Source of the DNA: Tilletiaria anomala UBC 951
Taxonomy: Eukaryota > Basidiomycota > Exobasidiomycetes > Georgefischeriales > Tilletiariaceae
Direction: 5' to 3'
Length of the DNA stretch: 64,000 nt
NCBI RefSeq assembly: GCF_000711695.1
Contig: NW_013547015.1
Location: 124,001 to 188,000, forward strand
Part shown: one piece after another, positions 22,246 to 33,511 of the stretch
Numbering within the stretch: the stretch's first letter is position 1
Layout of the letters: the number at the start of each line of letters is the position of its first letter
Notes under the pieces: generated by a model
Told to the model about the DNA's origin: nothing
What the model saw: the letters and a program-made list of their open reading frames with translations, nothing else
The model's database searches: none
Translations under genes and position numbers: made by a program

Positions 22246-23754
22246 ATGTCAACCAGCCCAGGAAGTAACGCCTCGGCGCCCGGCGACCAAGCCGGTTCCA
22301 TCGACACTGGCCTTGGGGCAGGTGCTCTACAAGCTTCCGGATCGACAGTTCTAAAAGCACCCGTTGATGTTGTCGAAGGAGGCGCTGATGCTGCTGACGA
22401 GGATGGGCAAGACGCAGTGGATGATAGCAGCGTGCCTGTGCCACTTGATGGGGGCGACATGACGTACGAGCAAGCAGAGAGGGATGCGGAGGCAGAAGGC
22501 GGTCTTGCAGATGGGGACGATGCTAACCCAATACAGTCAGGCTCAGAGGGAGAGGAAAATCAAGGTGGAAGCGCAGAGACAAGCTTAAAGAAAAAAAAGT
22601 GTGTGGGCTTACCCTTGAACGAAGCCCAGGCTTGCTGACGTCCCTTCTCGCTCCTCACAGGAAGAGAAAAGACAGATCTACAGAAGAGGAGCAGGAAGAG
22701 GAGCGAGAAATGACCCGAGCAGAGGGTGAGGCTTGAATTTGGCTCCACGAGAGGATCCTTCATCCTGATTGGGCTTGTTTCGTGGGAACAGTTTCGCAGG
22801 TCCGGATCAATGCACAAATCGACGCCGCCCTCAGCGTCGGCAAGAAGCGACCAAAGAAGCGAAGGACAGGCGAAGATGTGCGTGCTGATCTTATTTTTCC
22901 TCATGGAAGACGTGCCTGACGCGTGTATGTCGAATAGGATCTCGATCAACTGGCCGATGAAGAAGTGGAGAGGCTCAAGAATGATATGATCGCTGCAGCC
23001 GACGCGGACATTGAAGCAAATGAAAAGAAGAGGCCGGCGACAGAGAAACTCAAGCTGCTCCCAAAGGTTGTCAACACATTGCAAAAGTAAGGCGGCGTGC
23101 CGAAGTATGGCGCTCCGGTTGTCCTGACACTCTTCACTTGGGCCCGGCAGAACCCACTTGCAACAATCAATCTTGGACAACAATCTTCTAGAGGGGGTAA
23201 AGCGGTGGCTTGAACCTCTGCCGGATCGCTCCTTACCTGCACTCAACATTCAGCGGCAATTTTTTGCAATCTTGGAGAAACTACATGTGGACGAGATAAG
23301 TCTCAAAATGAGCGGTCTAGGCAAGATTGTGCTCTTCTACAGCATGTGTCCCCGAGTTGATGCGAGGATCAAGAGGATCGCAGAGAAGCTGATCGGTGAG
23401 CTTCTTCCACGAGCCTTTGCCGAGGTGCCATTCCTGACGACAGCCTCGCTTCTCGCAGAGGTATGGTCGCGGCCGATCTTGAAGCGATCTGCATCCTACC
23501 GGACACGCAACGTTCCGCAGTCCAACCGAGAAATCAGGAGGACGTATCGGAACGAGGCTCAAGAGATTCAAGCGCAGATTGATCCAAATCGTCGTCACGT
23601 CACAGTTCCACAGGCCGTGCAGACAGGGTATACCTACGCACCTCGGGCTACTGCTGGCGCTGTTGGGCAGGAAGAAAGTCACCAGGCGCGCCTCATCAAC
23701 CACAAGAGGCTTAATGAGTTCAAAGGCAAGCTCAAGGCACACAAAAAAGGCTGA
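22246..23754 (+). CDS. SPN1: Transcription elongation factor Spn1/Iws1
   Basis: Partner of Spt6 that binds elongating RNA polymerase II and histones. Exons 22246-22598, 22661-22725, 22792-22877, 22938-23086, 23151-23395 and 23459-23754 give 397 residues; all phases agree. The N-terminal third is acidic and disordered, followed by a basic patch ([13 protein letters not shown]) and [17 protein letters not shown]. The conserved TFIIS N-terminal (LW) fold runs from about residue 165 to 280: [50 protein letters not shown], then [16 protein letters not shown]. The 63-nt intron at 23396-23458 is in frame and stop-free, and its removal gives the family sequence at LIEVWSRPI. The C-terminus is basic. 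Confidence 0.95.
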
Positions 23755-24146
23755 GTGTGTCTTGTGAGAGTTTGCGTCGTGTATAGTAGGCATTGGGTAA
23801 TCCATCATCGTAAAATTATAAGACTGCCGGTAGGCATCTCACATTTCGAACCTATCAAAGCCATAATTCTCTGGCGCACACCGCCCTAACACTGGACTTC
23901 AGGCCTATGAAATGTTCCAGCTTGCCCCTCCTTGTCATTTAGCCAGGACGAATGGCAATTGCGTGAAAGCGACGGAATCATCCTGCATGAGCAAATAGAT
24001 CCGGGAATGCAAAAATACAAAGCATAGCAGTGCAGCGAGGAGCATGGCTCGAAGCGAGAGCGGATTGGCAAAGGGATAGAACAGGCTGTTATCGGGTACC
24101 TCAAGAAGACAGCCCGGGCCGAAACGAGCGGGCTACGCGTCAGGTC
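23755..24146. other. Intergenic, Spn1 3' region
   Basis: About 390 bp between the Spn1 stop and the 3' end of the transporter pseudogene. I see nothing in it. Confidence 0.5.
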
Positions 24147-26690
24147 TCAAGCCGAGCGTGCGGAAGGGCTGGGGTCCCACTGTCCGTCGGGCGCGGGCGC
24201 GAAGCCTTGGTCCGGGACAGGGTAGCGGACCAAGCCTTGGCCGTGCAGCGTGTTCGCTTCAATATTGTTTCCCCACCAAGGAATGCCCGTCTCGGTGTAG
24301 AAGACGTTGTCTAGCGCCGGGGCGCGGGGATATTGTAGCGCGGGCGTGATGATGATGACGGAGATGGCCGTCCCCGAGTTACAAAACCGCGCTAATGACG
24401 TTGTTGTACGACCCTCAGAAGACTGGACGCTTCTTCCTGAGAAAGTACTGGAAGAAGAAACCGACGGTGGCCCAGGCAGTGTATGAAGGCGCAGAGGCGG
24501 GAGGGAAGTAGCCAGGACCAGAGAATATGATAGGCCAATTGATGAAGCAGACAAACGACTTCAGGAACTTGCGCGCGAGGAAGTATATCGGAATCGGCAG
24601 GAATGCCCCGATGGCGAACATGATGTTGGTGTACTGGTACCGGGCGCCCTCGTCGAATGCGTGGCGCGGCCCGATGAGACCCCAGAGGATACTGGCGGTG
24701 TAGAAGGTGCGTGCGTAGCTGCACGTGAAACGAGATGGGTGCGCGTCGGCAGTGCAGAGGCCGGGGACGTTCTGGAAGATCCAGGCCATGACACCGAGCT
24801 GCACAAAGACGGAGAGGATCTCCGCGATCATCTGGCCGGCGAACATCGTGCGCGGGGGCACCTTCATGTAGTGGCCGAACATGAGGTCGCTCAGGAAGGT
24901 GACAGCTTGTACCATGGTGATGTAATCGAAGCACTTGAAGATCATCATGGCCGCTAGGTGGCCTGGAAGCATGTATCCGATGATTATCTCCGTGATGACG
25001 TTCAGGCCTATGGTTGAGCCGGTGATGACCGAGATTATCGCGAGCAGAAGGGTGTAGATTGCAGCGAGGATGAGGGCGATGATCAAGGCCAAGACTGGCA
25101 AGCTGGTCGAGTAACTGCAGACGGCGGGGACGGCCATGTCGAATGAAACGAGGAACGTCGCTGTGTACCACCAGACAGGCGCTTCCTTGTAGCGAGACAT
25201 GAGGCGAGCGTGAATGTCGGGCTCATCGCCGATTGTGCGCCGGAACTGTTTGACAGTGCCCTTGCCATAGAAGAGTGAGACGTGAACAAGACTCACAAGA
25301 TGGCGCCAAAGCCCCAAGCGTACGAGACCATGAACGAGCTAGGCAGGTACGGAACGGAGTATGTTTCGTACGCCGCCTCTTCCAGTTCGCCGTTGGCACC
25401 GAGAACGTGAGTCGAGTTGAATGGATTCCTGAAGCGGTCGTAGGACAGACCCGACGAGTAGGGGATGTATGCACCATACAAGTAGTTCTTCGCGTGCAGC
25501 ATCGGTGAGATGAAACAGATGGAGAACATGAAACCGGAAGAGATGTTGGCGATCGAGAACCAAGGTTACCAGAGCGGGGAGCCTAGGTATCCCAGGGTTG
25601 ACCAGTCCAAAGAGATCATGTTCAAACTGTAATCCAAATGATCATCAGTGACCGTTCTGAATTCAAACTCCCGTTGCTGATGGAATCGCACCCAATGCCT
25701 CCGGTACCGCCAAAGACCATGTTGATGCCATAGTTCTCCGACGTGATCCAGGCTGAAAGGGGTAGAACGCAAAATCAGGTCCTCAGGCGAGTCCCTTCAT
25801 GTATGCGTGCCAAAGGAACGTACTTGGCCAGCTAAAGTAGGTCAAAGAGGTGAAGAGGTACACAGGAACAAACTCCCAGCAGAGGATTGCGAGGAACACA
25901 GTGACGAACATGTGGTTTCGCGACCACTTGGAGCCCTCTGCGGCCTCCTGGGTGTGGTGCAGGGTGTTCATTGGTGCACAGTTGGGTAGGTTGGTAGGCC
26001 AGATCATAGCCGCGGGTCAAACGAGCCACTGGCGGATGAAGCCGGCGTAAGAGAAGCCGGTGAGCTGGGTGGAGAGCCTGAGGAGGATCTGGTATCCTGC
26101 CGGAATCTCCTGGTGGTAGTATACCTTTTGGACAGTCAGAATCTCGGTGGCGTATGCCTGGCCGTAGGCCACTGTGGCCATGACGGTGATCAGGGTGTGC
26201 TCTTTGATGTTGAATGGGCCCGGGTTGATGAACCAGCCCAGCGGCCATTCGGCCTTGTATGGGATCAAGGCGAGCGCCTTGCCGAGCGGGAAGGCTACCA
26301 GCTGGGCGATGATACACGTAATGGAAGTCAAGGGCGACTGGAAGATGAAGAACTGGTTGATACCAGAGATGAGGATGGTGGAAACGATGCCCAGGAACCA
26401 GGCGCCGAGCTTGTTGACGGGCATCGACGGATCATCAATGTTCGTCACGGCAGCGCGGACCTCTGGGTAGATCGAGTCCTCCTCGAGGACGCCCTCGAAA
26501 TCTAGCTCGGCCGTTGGGTCATGCTTTTCGAGCGCCGCCTGGGCTGTCTCGATGAGCTCTGGGTAGAGGTTGGGGTCATTGACCATGTATGTGGCAATGG
26601 CTCTGGAGATGTTGGCCTCAACTTGCGGGATATCCTGGACGCGCGGCAGTGCGTCTTGTTCGCGATCTTGTCCTCCTGGGAGGAGTGGCG
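24147..26690 (-). pseudogene. Oligopeptide transporter (OPT family) pseudogene
   Basis: A near full-length OPT proton-coupled oligopeptide transporter can be read on the minus strand, but not in one open frame. Recognisable blocks in order are YPEVRAAVTNIDDPSMPVNK, AWFLGIVSTILISGINQFF, GFIRQWLV, PAAMIWPTNLPNC, NTLHHTQEA, LAILCWEFVPVYLF, GIGLNMISLDWSTLGYLGSP, FRRTIGDEPDIHARLMSRYK, FVCFINWPIIFSGPGYFPPA and a degenerate C-terminus. Two genuine introns remain (about 25751-25828 and 25622-25700). Breaks: TGA at 26017-26019 where Trp is expected; TAA near 25576; a one-base loss near 25296 before VSLVHVSLF; TGA at 24415-24417; and a one-base gain near 24381. The N-terminal exon is not resolved. Five independent lesions make assembly error unlikely. 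The blocks are still highly conserved, so decay looks recent. Confidence 0.82.
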
Positions 26691-29173
26691 AAATGATACA
26701 ACTGCAGCTGGCAGCAGAGTTGGATGGCTTTTAGTCAACGAGTTCACTCCATTAACACGAACGCCCTCCTGCCTGCGTATTCTTGGCTACACTGACCCGG
26801 TACGGTGAATGCTGCTGCCCCATCTCGATACAGCTGAGCGTAAGTGTAGGTCGGATCCCCGGATGGGTCGTAGCAGGTGGTCACGAGGGGCGAAGGAAGC
26901 GGCGCGCATTGCAACGCGCTAGTTTATGCATATATCCCGCGAGCTCCAGTGACCAAAAGAAGCTAGTAGACGCTGTGCTCAATCAGATGTAGGTGGGGGA
27001 GTATGTATGGGGGTGGCTAGTTGTATGTACAGAAGGACGCGCTTGAAGAGGAGCAACAGTGTAGAGACCGAAGAAGACGGGTGAACCTGTTGTGAAGGAT
27101 GGAAAGAAACAGATGACGATACATTCAGCTTTGTCACGGCAATGGGGCCCACCATCGGCACATGAGGGTCTCCCCTCTCCCCCTATCACTCATGCTCGAC
27201 TCTGGTATATGGACCTGTATGTTCCTCAGACTTGGATGAACCTAGGCATCCTCCCTCCCTGCCTTCGTAGAGTGCATCTGCACCTCGGCGTAATTGGTTT
27301 GCATTAAGCACCGAAGGACCGCAATTGCTGGCAGCGCACCAGAGCATAGCGCAGAGAGAGGACGAGCAGGTGGGAACCGGGAACAAGGGCATGTGCTTAT
27401 CTGCTGCTGGCTGCTTCGACTGCGCGAAAGGCCGACTTGTCCAGTGTTCCGCACCCAGCGTGCAGCTGTCAGCAACCCTCTAATAAGAACGACTCACATG
27501 TCCCTGACTGATAGTGCGTTGTTCCTCGTCCCCGCAATGAGCACCGCCGCGCAGGAGTTTCTTGTGATCGTGCGTCGTGACAGGGATTCCGCTGCACGCA
27601 GCATTGATTTGTTGCAACTGAAGGGGGTAGAAGAGTCGAGAGATAGGATCGACACGGAAGGGGGACGCTGATGAGTGATCCACATTTACTGCGAAATTTG
27701 AAGTGCCCAGGTCCCATCAAAATGACCTGGAGATCGCACCTGTTCTGACGAGTTTGTCCGTCCTGTTGCGACTCGCGACACGTGCGGCAGAGCACGTGTT
27801 TCACATTGGGGTAATTGTCGCGGCATCGGCTGCCGTGGTCGCCAAGCCGTCGGCCACATGGCATCAACCCCCGGAAAAACAACACGGCGGAATTCCATGC
27901 AGCACACCGGCAGTGTGGCAACTGGCAAGTGCAACGGACACGGAAGATGTTGCACTCAAGTTGCTGTGTGATTTCCTTCAATGCTCTGATGCTGGTTAAT
28001 TTTGTGCATGATTCTCTCTAGGCGAGTCAGCCGAAGAGACAAGAGACTGGCCAGAACCGCGAGAAAACACCTGTAATGCCAGAGTGACGTGACCAGAGCC
28101 CAGACAAGCGCATCCCAAGGATTTTAGCTTGTGATGCGGTGACGCAGCCTGCGTCAAGCTCTAGCAGGCGCTGCTAGGTACAGGACTGCAATGGAAAGGC
28201 TCTGTTCCTGGGGGTTTCCGGTCGTATGCGGTAACATTCCTTTTTGAGGGTATCACGCCGCAGGGAGGAAATTAGGTTTCACATTCACAATAAATTAAAA
28301 TATAACATATCATATTTGCATGCTTCTTTCCATCTGTCATCATGAGTCAGGGGGCCATGTACGAACAGCGCTAAAATTCAAAATTGCGCAACAGACGCTG
28401 GGCGCCTGGACAGGTCGGCAGTTCCCCTACTATATGTATGTTTTACATGAAAGTTGTTTGTTCAAATGAAGACCAATCCGCCAACTGACGTTTCATCATC
28501 ATCGATTGGCGAACTGGATCCTTCATCGAGTCTCGCGCTCACGACGGAGAGTGCCAACCCCGCCGTGTTCAGACCTTTGGAAACTGCTAACCTATACCTG
28601 CATGTACTACAACTCGAAAATTTGAGCGAGAGCTGAGAGGCTATGATATGTGAAGTTGTGAGGCGAAGAGCGGGAGCCTCCCATCGCCTCATCAATGTCT
28701 CGTCGTCATTCTGGCCTGCCGTCAAGAATCACAACTTAAAGCTGTACAATTTTAAAGAGCTTCTTAACAACGTTTCAATGCTGCTTTGGCGACGTGAGGT
28801 GCACATGGTCGTTCCCCCAGCGCCCACCTTACACTGGACGATAGCCAGTCGCTCCCAAGTTTCCAACCGGGAGACGCGTGATGCGACGCGGCTGGTGCAG
28901 GTGATGTGAAGTATCATGAACATGCCAAGGCCAGTAAGCCGATGGCTGCTGAAGATTTTGGCCCTCTGTCCTGTGTTGAAGGGTATTCTGGCACGTGTCC
29001 TCTGTCTGCTCGGTATGACATGCATGGGGCTTTCCGCCTGCATTGGTCCGCACAGATGTGCGAAAGGCCAGCTGAGAGCGATTGTGGGGCTTCCAATTTC
29101 AAAATAATACGAGCCGTGAGCGCTTCGTTTCCTCGTCCCAGGGTATGTCGTACGCTATATTGTAGTATGCTGC
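26691..29173. other. Gene-poor interval
   Basis: About 2.5 kb without a supported gene. It may include the lost 5' exon and promoter of the OPT pseudogene. The sequence near 28240-28330 is distinctly AT-rich (AAATTAAAATATAACATATC and neighbours). Several 60-170-codon frames exist on both strands but overlap each other and show no domain, signal peptide or splice coherence. No transposon ends, target-site duplications or long repeats were seen. Confidence 0.5.
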
Positions 29174-30010
29174 TTAGCCGAACATGACATCCGATCGAAG
29201 AACCCATTTGGTACCCTTTCGAGGCGGTCGAGCTTCATGGAGCATGCATGCCTGTCGCATCACGATTCATACCGACTCAGCTCCCGTCGCGACGTTGATG
29301 CAGCACGCATGCAGGGACTCACATTGCCATGTCGATGCAGCAGTGCACTCCCTCGCTCGAGCGGTGCCACGATTTCCCTGTCGCTGTCGCCTTTTCGGGA
29401 ATGGTCTTTGTAGAACACGGTCTCGCCACCTTCAATGCCGTCTTCGATGCCCGACAAGTAGATGAGCAGAGTCCACTCGCTCTTTTTGCCGGTCTTGGGA
29501 TCCGTCACAGAGTCATCGTAATGGGCGCCAAACAGCTGAGATGGAGAATAGCGGTAGCTGCCAGAAATAAAAGAGCGTCAGCCAATCTTCGGAGACGCCA
29601 CAAGGAATGATGTGCACTCACACGCGAATGTTTGGATTCAGGCCACTCGCTGTTCTGCCATTGACCTTTGCCTCGCTGCCCACCCACCCTTGACAGCACT
29701 GAGCAAGTCCTGCTTCCCACAACTTTTCGGCAAAAGCCTGATCCTCAAAGCTGAAACGATCATTGGTACGATGAGCCTCTCCCTTTCGTGGCGGTGGCGA
29801 GGCGATGAATGTCAGCTGCGAGCAGGCGGTGATGAATGTCGCGCATTCTTTTGCCGTCAAAAAATTCCGCACAAGACACAGTTGGTCCGGGAGCAGCCAA
29901 TCCACTGAGTCCGTGCTCAGTGGTTTGGGAAAGATCGAAGGAAAGGGGACAGACGACGGCGTGCTACATTTAGCGTCATCATAAGCCCGGCTTGACTTTT
30001 TACCTCGCAT
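29174..30010 (-). CDS. 2-oxoglutarate/Fe(II) oxygenase, prolyl-4-hydroxylase-like
   Basis: Predicted non-heme iron dioxygenase of the P4H-alpha/2OG-FeII-Oxy type. Exons on the minus strand are 29622-30010, 29323-29557 and 29174-29251, giving 233 residues. The double-stranded beta helix carries the complete facial triad: His142 and Asp144 in LFGAHYDDS, and His213 in CMLHEA. A Lys at 223 in KGTKWVLRSDVMF is the likely 2-oxoglutarate anchor. Other family features are NPNIRVYRYSPSQLFG, SEWTLLIYLSG and GGETVFY. There is no signal peptide, so cytosolic or nuclear action is more likely than ER collagen-type hydroxylation. The ATG at 30010 gives MRGKKSSRAYDD; the substrate is unknown. It lies beside the tRNA gene and upstream of none of its neighbours' promoters. 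Confidence 0.88.
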
Positions 30011-30621
30011 GGCGGCAATTACGCAGTGGACGTATGTGCATCGAGATTTCCAAGGATGTGCGTCAAGACAATTGGATGCTGCAAGCAGGCATCATCTCGT
30101 GCGGAGAGAAAACGGACAACGTGCGTAGAGGAAGCTTTGACCTGGTGATCCCACACCTCTCCAAGGACAAGGCCGCAAGAGTAACCTACCGTAGCTCCCG
30201 CATCCGCTCGGGACTAAGATTCCGGCGTTTAACGGTTACGAGATGTGATCTTGCTTGGCGTGACTTCCATCCGCCGCAAGGCCCTCTTGAACGAGTCGCT
30301 CCTCGTGGGAGAGATGATATTTTGTGTATCCCTCTTCGTTGCGATTTGGGATGACATGACGCCATTTAACGCAGTAACTGCAGACAGATCTGAGCGCATC
30401 TGTACTTGCGTCTTACATGCTGTATGGCTTTTGTCCTTTTTACGCCAAAGATTGTGCTTCTTGGTACCGCATAGCTGAATTCTACTCATTTCCGTCTCAA
30501 ACAGGAAAATGCGCGGACAAGGGAGTAGTGAAAAAAGCGAGCAAAAGCTCAAGAGAGGAGACACTTGCAAACCTGGCCTCTCAAACTAGTTTTATAGCCT
30601 CTAGCATTGAGATAGTCATTG
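30011..30621. other. Intergenic, oxygenase promoter and tRNA upstream region
   Basis: About 610 bp with no convincing open frame. It should contain the oxygenase promoter (minus strand). I see no other element. Confidence 0.5.
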
Positions 30622-30723
30622 GGCCAATTGGCGCAATGGTAGCGCGTTGCTCTCCTACATGTGATGATTGCTTCATGCGCTTGGGGCAAGCAGAGGTTGC
30701 AGGTTCGACCCCTGCATTGGTCG
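30622..30723 (+). tRNA. tRNA-Arg (anticodon CCT) with a 30-nt intron
   Basis: The mature tRNA is 30622-30657 joined to 30688-30723. The acceptor arm pairs GGCCAAT (30622-30628) with ATTGGTC (30716-30722), including one G-U pair, with G73 at 30723. The D stem is GCGC/GCGC, and the anticodon stem TTGCT pairs with AGCAG. The anticodon loop reads CTCCTA plus A38, giving anticodon CCT (decodes AGG). The T arm is GCAGG-TTCGACC-CCTGC. The intron 30658-30687 sits between positions 37 and 38, the canonical nuclear tRNA intron site. Confidence 0.93.
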
Positions 30724-30731
30724 TTTTTTTT
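30724..30731 (+). terminator. RNA polymerase III terminator (T8)
   Basis: Eight consecutive T residues start right after the tRNA discriminator base, the standard Pol III stop. Confidence 0.9.
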
Positions 30732-31101
30732 GCTCCGTGTCCATTCTTGGCTTGCAGCATCTTGGATTCTCCCTCATCCGTTACATCAGCACTCAGACGT
30801 TGAGGAATGTCGTAGCAATCGGAACATTAGCATGCTGCGCGCTTCAGTTTCCCGTCAGGCAGACTCTGGATTCCCTTGTCGCATCTCGATTGCAAGCCTT
30901 GCCACCTCGCAACAGGTCAAGAAAGCTGGGCCAATTTCAAACACAAGTGTATTGGTTTCTCGTCATGTAGATTACGATCCTATAATATCACTCTCGTTCA
31001 TGTCTCTTTGAAACGTTGGTTTAAAAGCTTGTGCTCGTTCATACCAAGTCAACACATCAAAAACGGCGTGGTGTGAAATACACCAAAGCGAAAGGAGGCA
31101 G
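30732..31101. other. Intergenic, tRNA / P450 3' region
   Basis: About 370 bp between the tRNA terminator and the P450 stop codon. I see nothing in it. Confidence 0.5.
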
Positions 31102-33391
31102 TCAGACGCGCGAAATTCGCAGTGGCATTTGCGGGCCGGCTTTTTCTTGCCCGACGACGCGGGAACGCGTGACGAGTGACTGTCCAGATCAATGAGCCCA
31201 GTAGGCTATTCAGCGGCCGCGTTGGATGGTAGAGAGGCTGTATCTCGCGCAAAAACAAAAATGCACTCGCAACACGACTCACCAGCTTTGGCTCGATCGT
31301 CCACCCTAGAACACGCTCAAATCGGAACACGGACACAAGTTGCATCAACAGAACCTTGGCTTCGATCACTGCAAACCTGCTCCCAATGCAGCTGGAATCG
31401 ATTCAGGGTGAGGGAGCGCATCAGAAAAGCGGGCGCCGCAGCACGTACTTTCGCAAGGTACTCACCCTCGTGGACCTATCCCAAGATGGTGAGAAAAGGC
31501 GATTCAGTCAGCATCCGCATCGTCCACAATATCGCGGACAAGCCGAGCGTAGCGTCAACCCACCAGCTATAAAAGTCGCGAGATGCAGGGGAAAGTCAAA
31601 GTCATTATTGACCTCCGTCGGCAAGTTGAACCATCTCTGCGGCCTAAACGCCAGCGCATCCGGGCCCCACCTGCGGTTTGGGTAATTCGGATGAAAGCGT
31701 GAGCAGAAGCGTAGATCAGTTCGCTGAAGAGAATACTTACACGTCTTCGCTCGTGTTGAGAAGCTCAATCGGAATGATGAACTCCATTCCTTTGGGGATC
31801 AAAAGCTTGTCGAACGTTCCCTTGCCATCCTCCCGAGGATAAGGTTTGCTGAGCGGGATAACCTTGTCCACTCTCGCTTCTCTCTGCAACGAAAAGACAG
31901 GTGGGGTAAGGCGCAAGGATTCACGCACGACCGCGTCGACCCAAGGCAGCGCATTGATCCCGTCGTAGCTCAGCTCGTTGCGGCCGGACATGTGCTCTTG
32001 CACTTCAGCGCGGACCTTGTCCTGCACCTCAAGGTTGCCCGCAAGGTAAAACAATATCCAAGACATGGCGGTCGCGGTCGTTTCGTGGCCAGCGAGGAGA
32101 AAGTTGGAAATCTGCGCAAGAATGTCATCATCGGAAAGGCGATTGCTGTCTTTGACATCGGACGACATGTTCGTCTTCATCATCTGATGCAAAATGTCTA
32201 CCTTGGATCCGGCCGAGACATCCTCCCAGTCGCTTTTGCGCAGCTTGCCGTTCGCGCCCAGGCCATTTTCCTCCATTGTGCGGATGATCTGTTCGCGCTT
32301 GCGGTGGACGATGTCCAGCGCAACGCGGTTCATGCTGGCAAGTAACTTTTCCATTGCCTTCGTCTGGGGGTTAATTTGACGCCTCGCATACTCGAAGACA
32401 GAAATGTAGCGTCCCAGGATGAACAGAATGATCGATAGCGGGGAGAAATTCGACGATGCGCCTATGAGACTGTTGAAGCTCTCGGCCATTTCGTGTCCTG
32501 CCTGGCCGTCCTTCATGGCCATGGTGCCAAAGTCTTCATCAAACCCTGCTTCTCCGATGCTGCGGTGCAGAGAAATGCGGTGCGAAAATCAGGAGAATGC
32601 ATCGTACTCTACTACGCACCGCTTGCTCACATGTCCAGCGTGGTGCGGCTGAGCCACCAGGTAATATCGGTGACTGGCTTGCCCGTGATGCTGGCTTTCG
32701 CCGCGAGTTCCGTCTGGCTCAGGGACATGGCTTCCTGAGTTCGTCCTTCAGTGCCATCGACCATCTCGCCCAGTTTGTCCGTCAGTCGTCGAGCATGCTT
32801 CCAAAAGATGGGCACCAGGTCCTTGATGGCGCTCGTGCTGAACGCAGGACTGAGCACCTTTTTCTGCGCCTTGTGGGCATCACCCTCGGCAACGATGATT
32901 CCTGGTCCGATCAGGCGAGCAAGAAACTCTCGATCGAGCACCGTCTTGGGGAAGTCGTACGATTGCGCAGAGGAGAGAATGTGTGAGATCGCGAGCGGAT
33001 CGGCCACCAAGAGGCGGGGGCCGTACAGCTCTCCACGGTAGCAGATGACGGAGCTATTGAGCTCCTTGAACCACCTGCGCTGCGGCACGCCCATCACCGC
33101 CCCGTGGATCTCGGATGTATCTCCCAAGAACAGCCTGCCAGGTGTAAAGCTGCTCTTGGGCCGCGGTACATGTTGGAAAGGATCGGCGTGGAAAACGTGG
33201 AGGCGGACAAAGTGGTAGAGCGCCGTGCAGGAGACGCGAGCGATGACATAAGCGATCGCCACTACGGGCAAGAGTACGAGCACCGCTCCTGTGGTGAGGA
33301 ATGGACGGTGCTGAATGCACATGCGCGGCATTGTCAGTGCATGCTGTGCCAAGCCCAGCAGGTATCGCTGAGAGTCGCTGAGAAGTGCCAT
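31102..33391 (-). CDS. Cytochrome P450 monooxygenase
   Basis: Membrane-anchored heme monooxygenase; substrate unknown. Exons on the minus strand are 32631-33391, 31741-32559, 31564-31670, 31466-31475, 31283-31391 and 31102-31179, totalling 1884 nt, or 627 residues. An N-terminal hydrophobic anchor (GAVLVLLPVVAIAYVIA, about residues 35-51) targets the ER. The I-helix oxygen-binding motif AGHETT is at about 410-415, the K-helix ESLR at 467-470 and the PERF-type FRPQRW near 535. The heme loop is TFIAGPRGCIG, with the thiolate Cys at about 567, followed by RFAVIEAKVLLMQLV. The C-terminus, VVGQEKAGPQMPLRISRV, is typical. The family is larger than bacterial P450s because of an extended N-terminus. 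Part of the heme loop is supplied by a 10-nt exon. Immediately upstream is a duplicated promoter-like unit. Confidence 0.92.
31466..31475 (-). other. 10-nt microexon in the P450 heme loop
   Basis: GTCCACGAGG is flanked by the acceptor TTGGGATAG and the donor GTGAGTACC on the minus strand. It supplies the end of a Gly codon, Pro, Arg and the start of the next Gly codon, building AGPRGCIG across three exons. Without it the frame is lost before the heme-ligand Cys. Confidence 0.82.
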
Positions 33392-33511
33392 CTTAGCGTA
33401 GTATATCGAGTCAGACTCTTTCGGCGCTTGAGCGTAAACAATTCTCAGATCGCAAAACCTATCGAAGGGAACTATCGAAAGCCGTTATCCGATACAAAAT
33501 GCAGACAGGAT

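Noticed and set aside
25600-25710. An apparent frameshift in the OPT pseudogene before GYLGSP
   Set aside because: Splicing from a GTGCGA donor to a TTACAG acceptor gives GIGLNMISLDW in phase, matching the family, so this is a normal intron rather than a lesion.
31283-31500. Alternative P450 model with FSHHLGIGPRGCIG as heme loop
   Set aside because: It would require reading into intron sequence with no upstream junction in phase. The microexon model gives the canonical TFIAGPRGCIG and fits all phases.
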